Shown piece after piece: positions 64,000 to 64,000 of a stretch of DNA of 64,000 nucleotides; positions within the stretch are counted from its first letter, which is position 1; the number at the start of each line of letters is the position of its first letter. The notes beneath the pieces were generated by a model. The model did no database searches. It saw nothing but the letters and a program-made list of their open reading frames with translations, and was not told the DNA's origin. The translations under genes were made by a program, and so were the position numbers. The stretch is from Siphonodentalium dalli (Eukaryota; Mollusca; Scaphopoda; Gadilida; Siphonodentaliidae): contig CP136061.1 in NCBI GenBank assembly GCA_032622095.1, forward strand, positions 11,859,287 through 11,923,286, read 5' to 3'.

Positions 64000-64000
64000 A

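Overview
This is nuclear DNA from an invertebrate animal, most likely a mollusc or another lophotrochozoan. The reasons are intron-split genes with GT/AG junctions and matching phases, APE-type LINEs (two of them carrying 2A-like motifs), tRNA-headed SINEs with a mollusc-style tail, Helitron-like elements built on tandem repeats, and many minisatellites. The species assignment is inference. Few long reading frames are host genes. The two convincing host genes had to be assembled from short exons.

Host gene 1 (minus strand, 32404 to 2978, five exons, 870 coding bases, 289 aa) encodes a secreted protein: signal peptide, one six-cysteine chitin-binding type-2 domain (CBM14), then a complete fibrinogen-related domain (FReD). 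All four introns join in frame. A TATA box lies upstream, and a poly(A) signal overlaps the stop codon. Its introns hold most of the repeats in the left half of the window, plus degenerate copies of its own exon 4. Host gene 2 (plus strand, about 48938 to 53806, possibly to 54365) encodes a tRNA 2'-phosphotransferase (TRPT1/Tpt1 family). Four certain exons carry the R-H-R-R catalytic residues. The 5' exon and the true 3' end are not identified.

Layout. 1-2360: three minisatellites. 2978-32404: the CBM14-FReD gene. Inside its introns are Helitron-like elements (4190-4721, 10490-10914), foldback MITEs (4731-4880, 9298-9456, 22380-22695, 28645-28822), a CR1-like LINE with a 2A motif and an internal deletion (5440-6810), a lysine-rich frame split by a 46-bp minisatellite (8100-8937), minisatellites at 12.3, 13.6, 17.1 and 27.9 kb, SINEs at 11.5, 24.5 and 31.2 kb, and a 1.06-kb foldback element (25684-26741). 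34846-47790: a LINE with ORF1 and ORF2, present as one long copy and one directly abutting partial tandem copy. The long copy's ORF2 is interrupted by a 5655-bp terminal-inverted-repeat element (35026-40680) flanked by a 3-bp duplication. 48085-48340: LINE fragment. 48938-54365: the TRPT1-like gene. 54829-55840: third Helitron-like element. 56668-58225: three tandem arrays. 60428-62530: second LINE of the 2A family, with a damaged 2A motif. 62530-64000: nothing firmly recognised.

The two host genes show no functional link. One is a candidate secreted chitin/glycan-recognition lectin and the other a tRNA-splicing repair enzyme. The rest is a nested repeat landscape whose insertions can be ordered in places, for example a TIR element inside a LINE.
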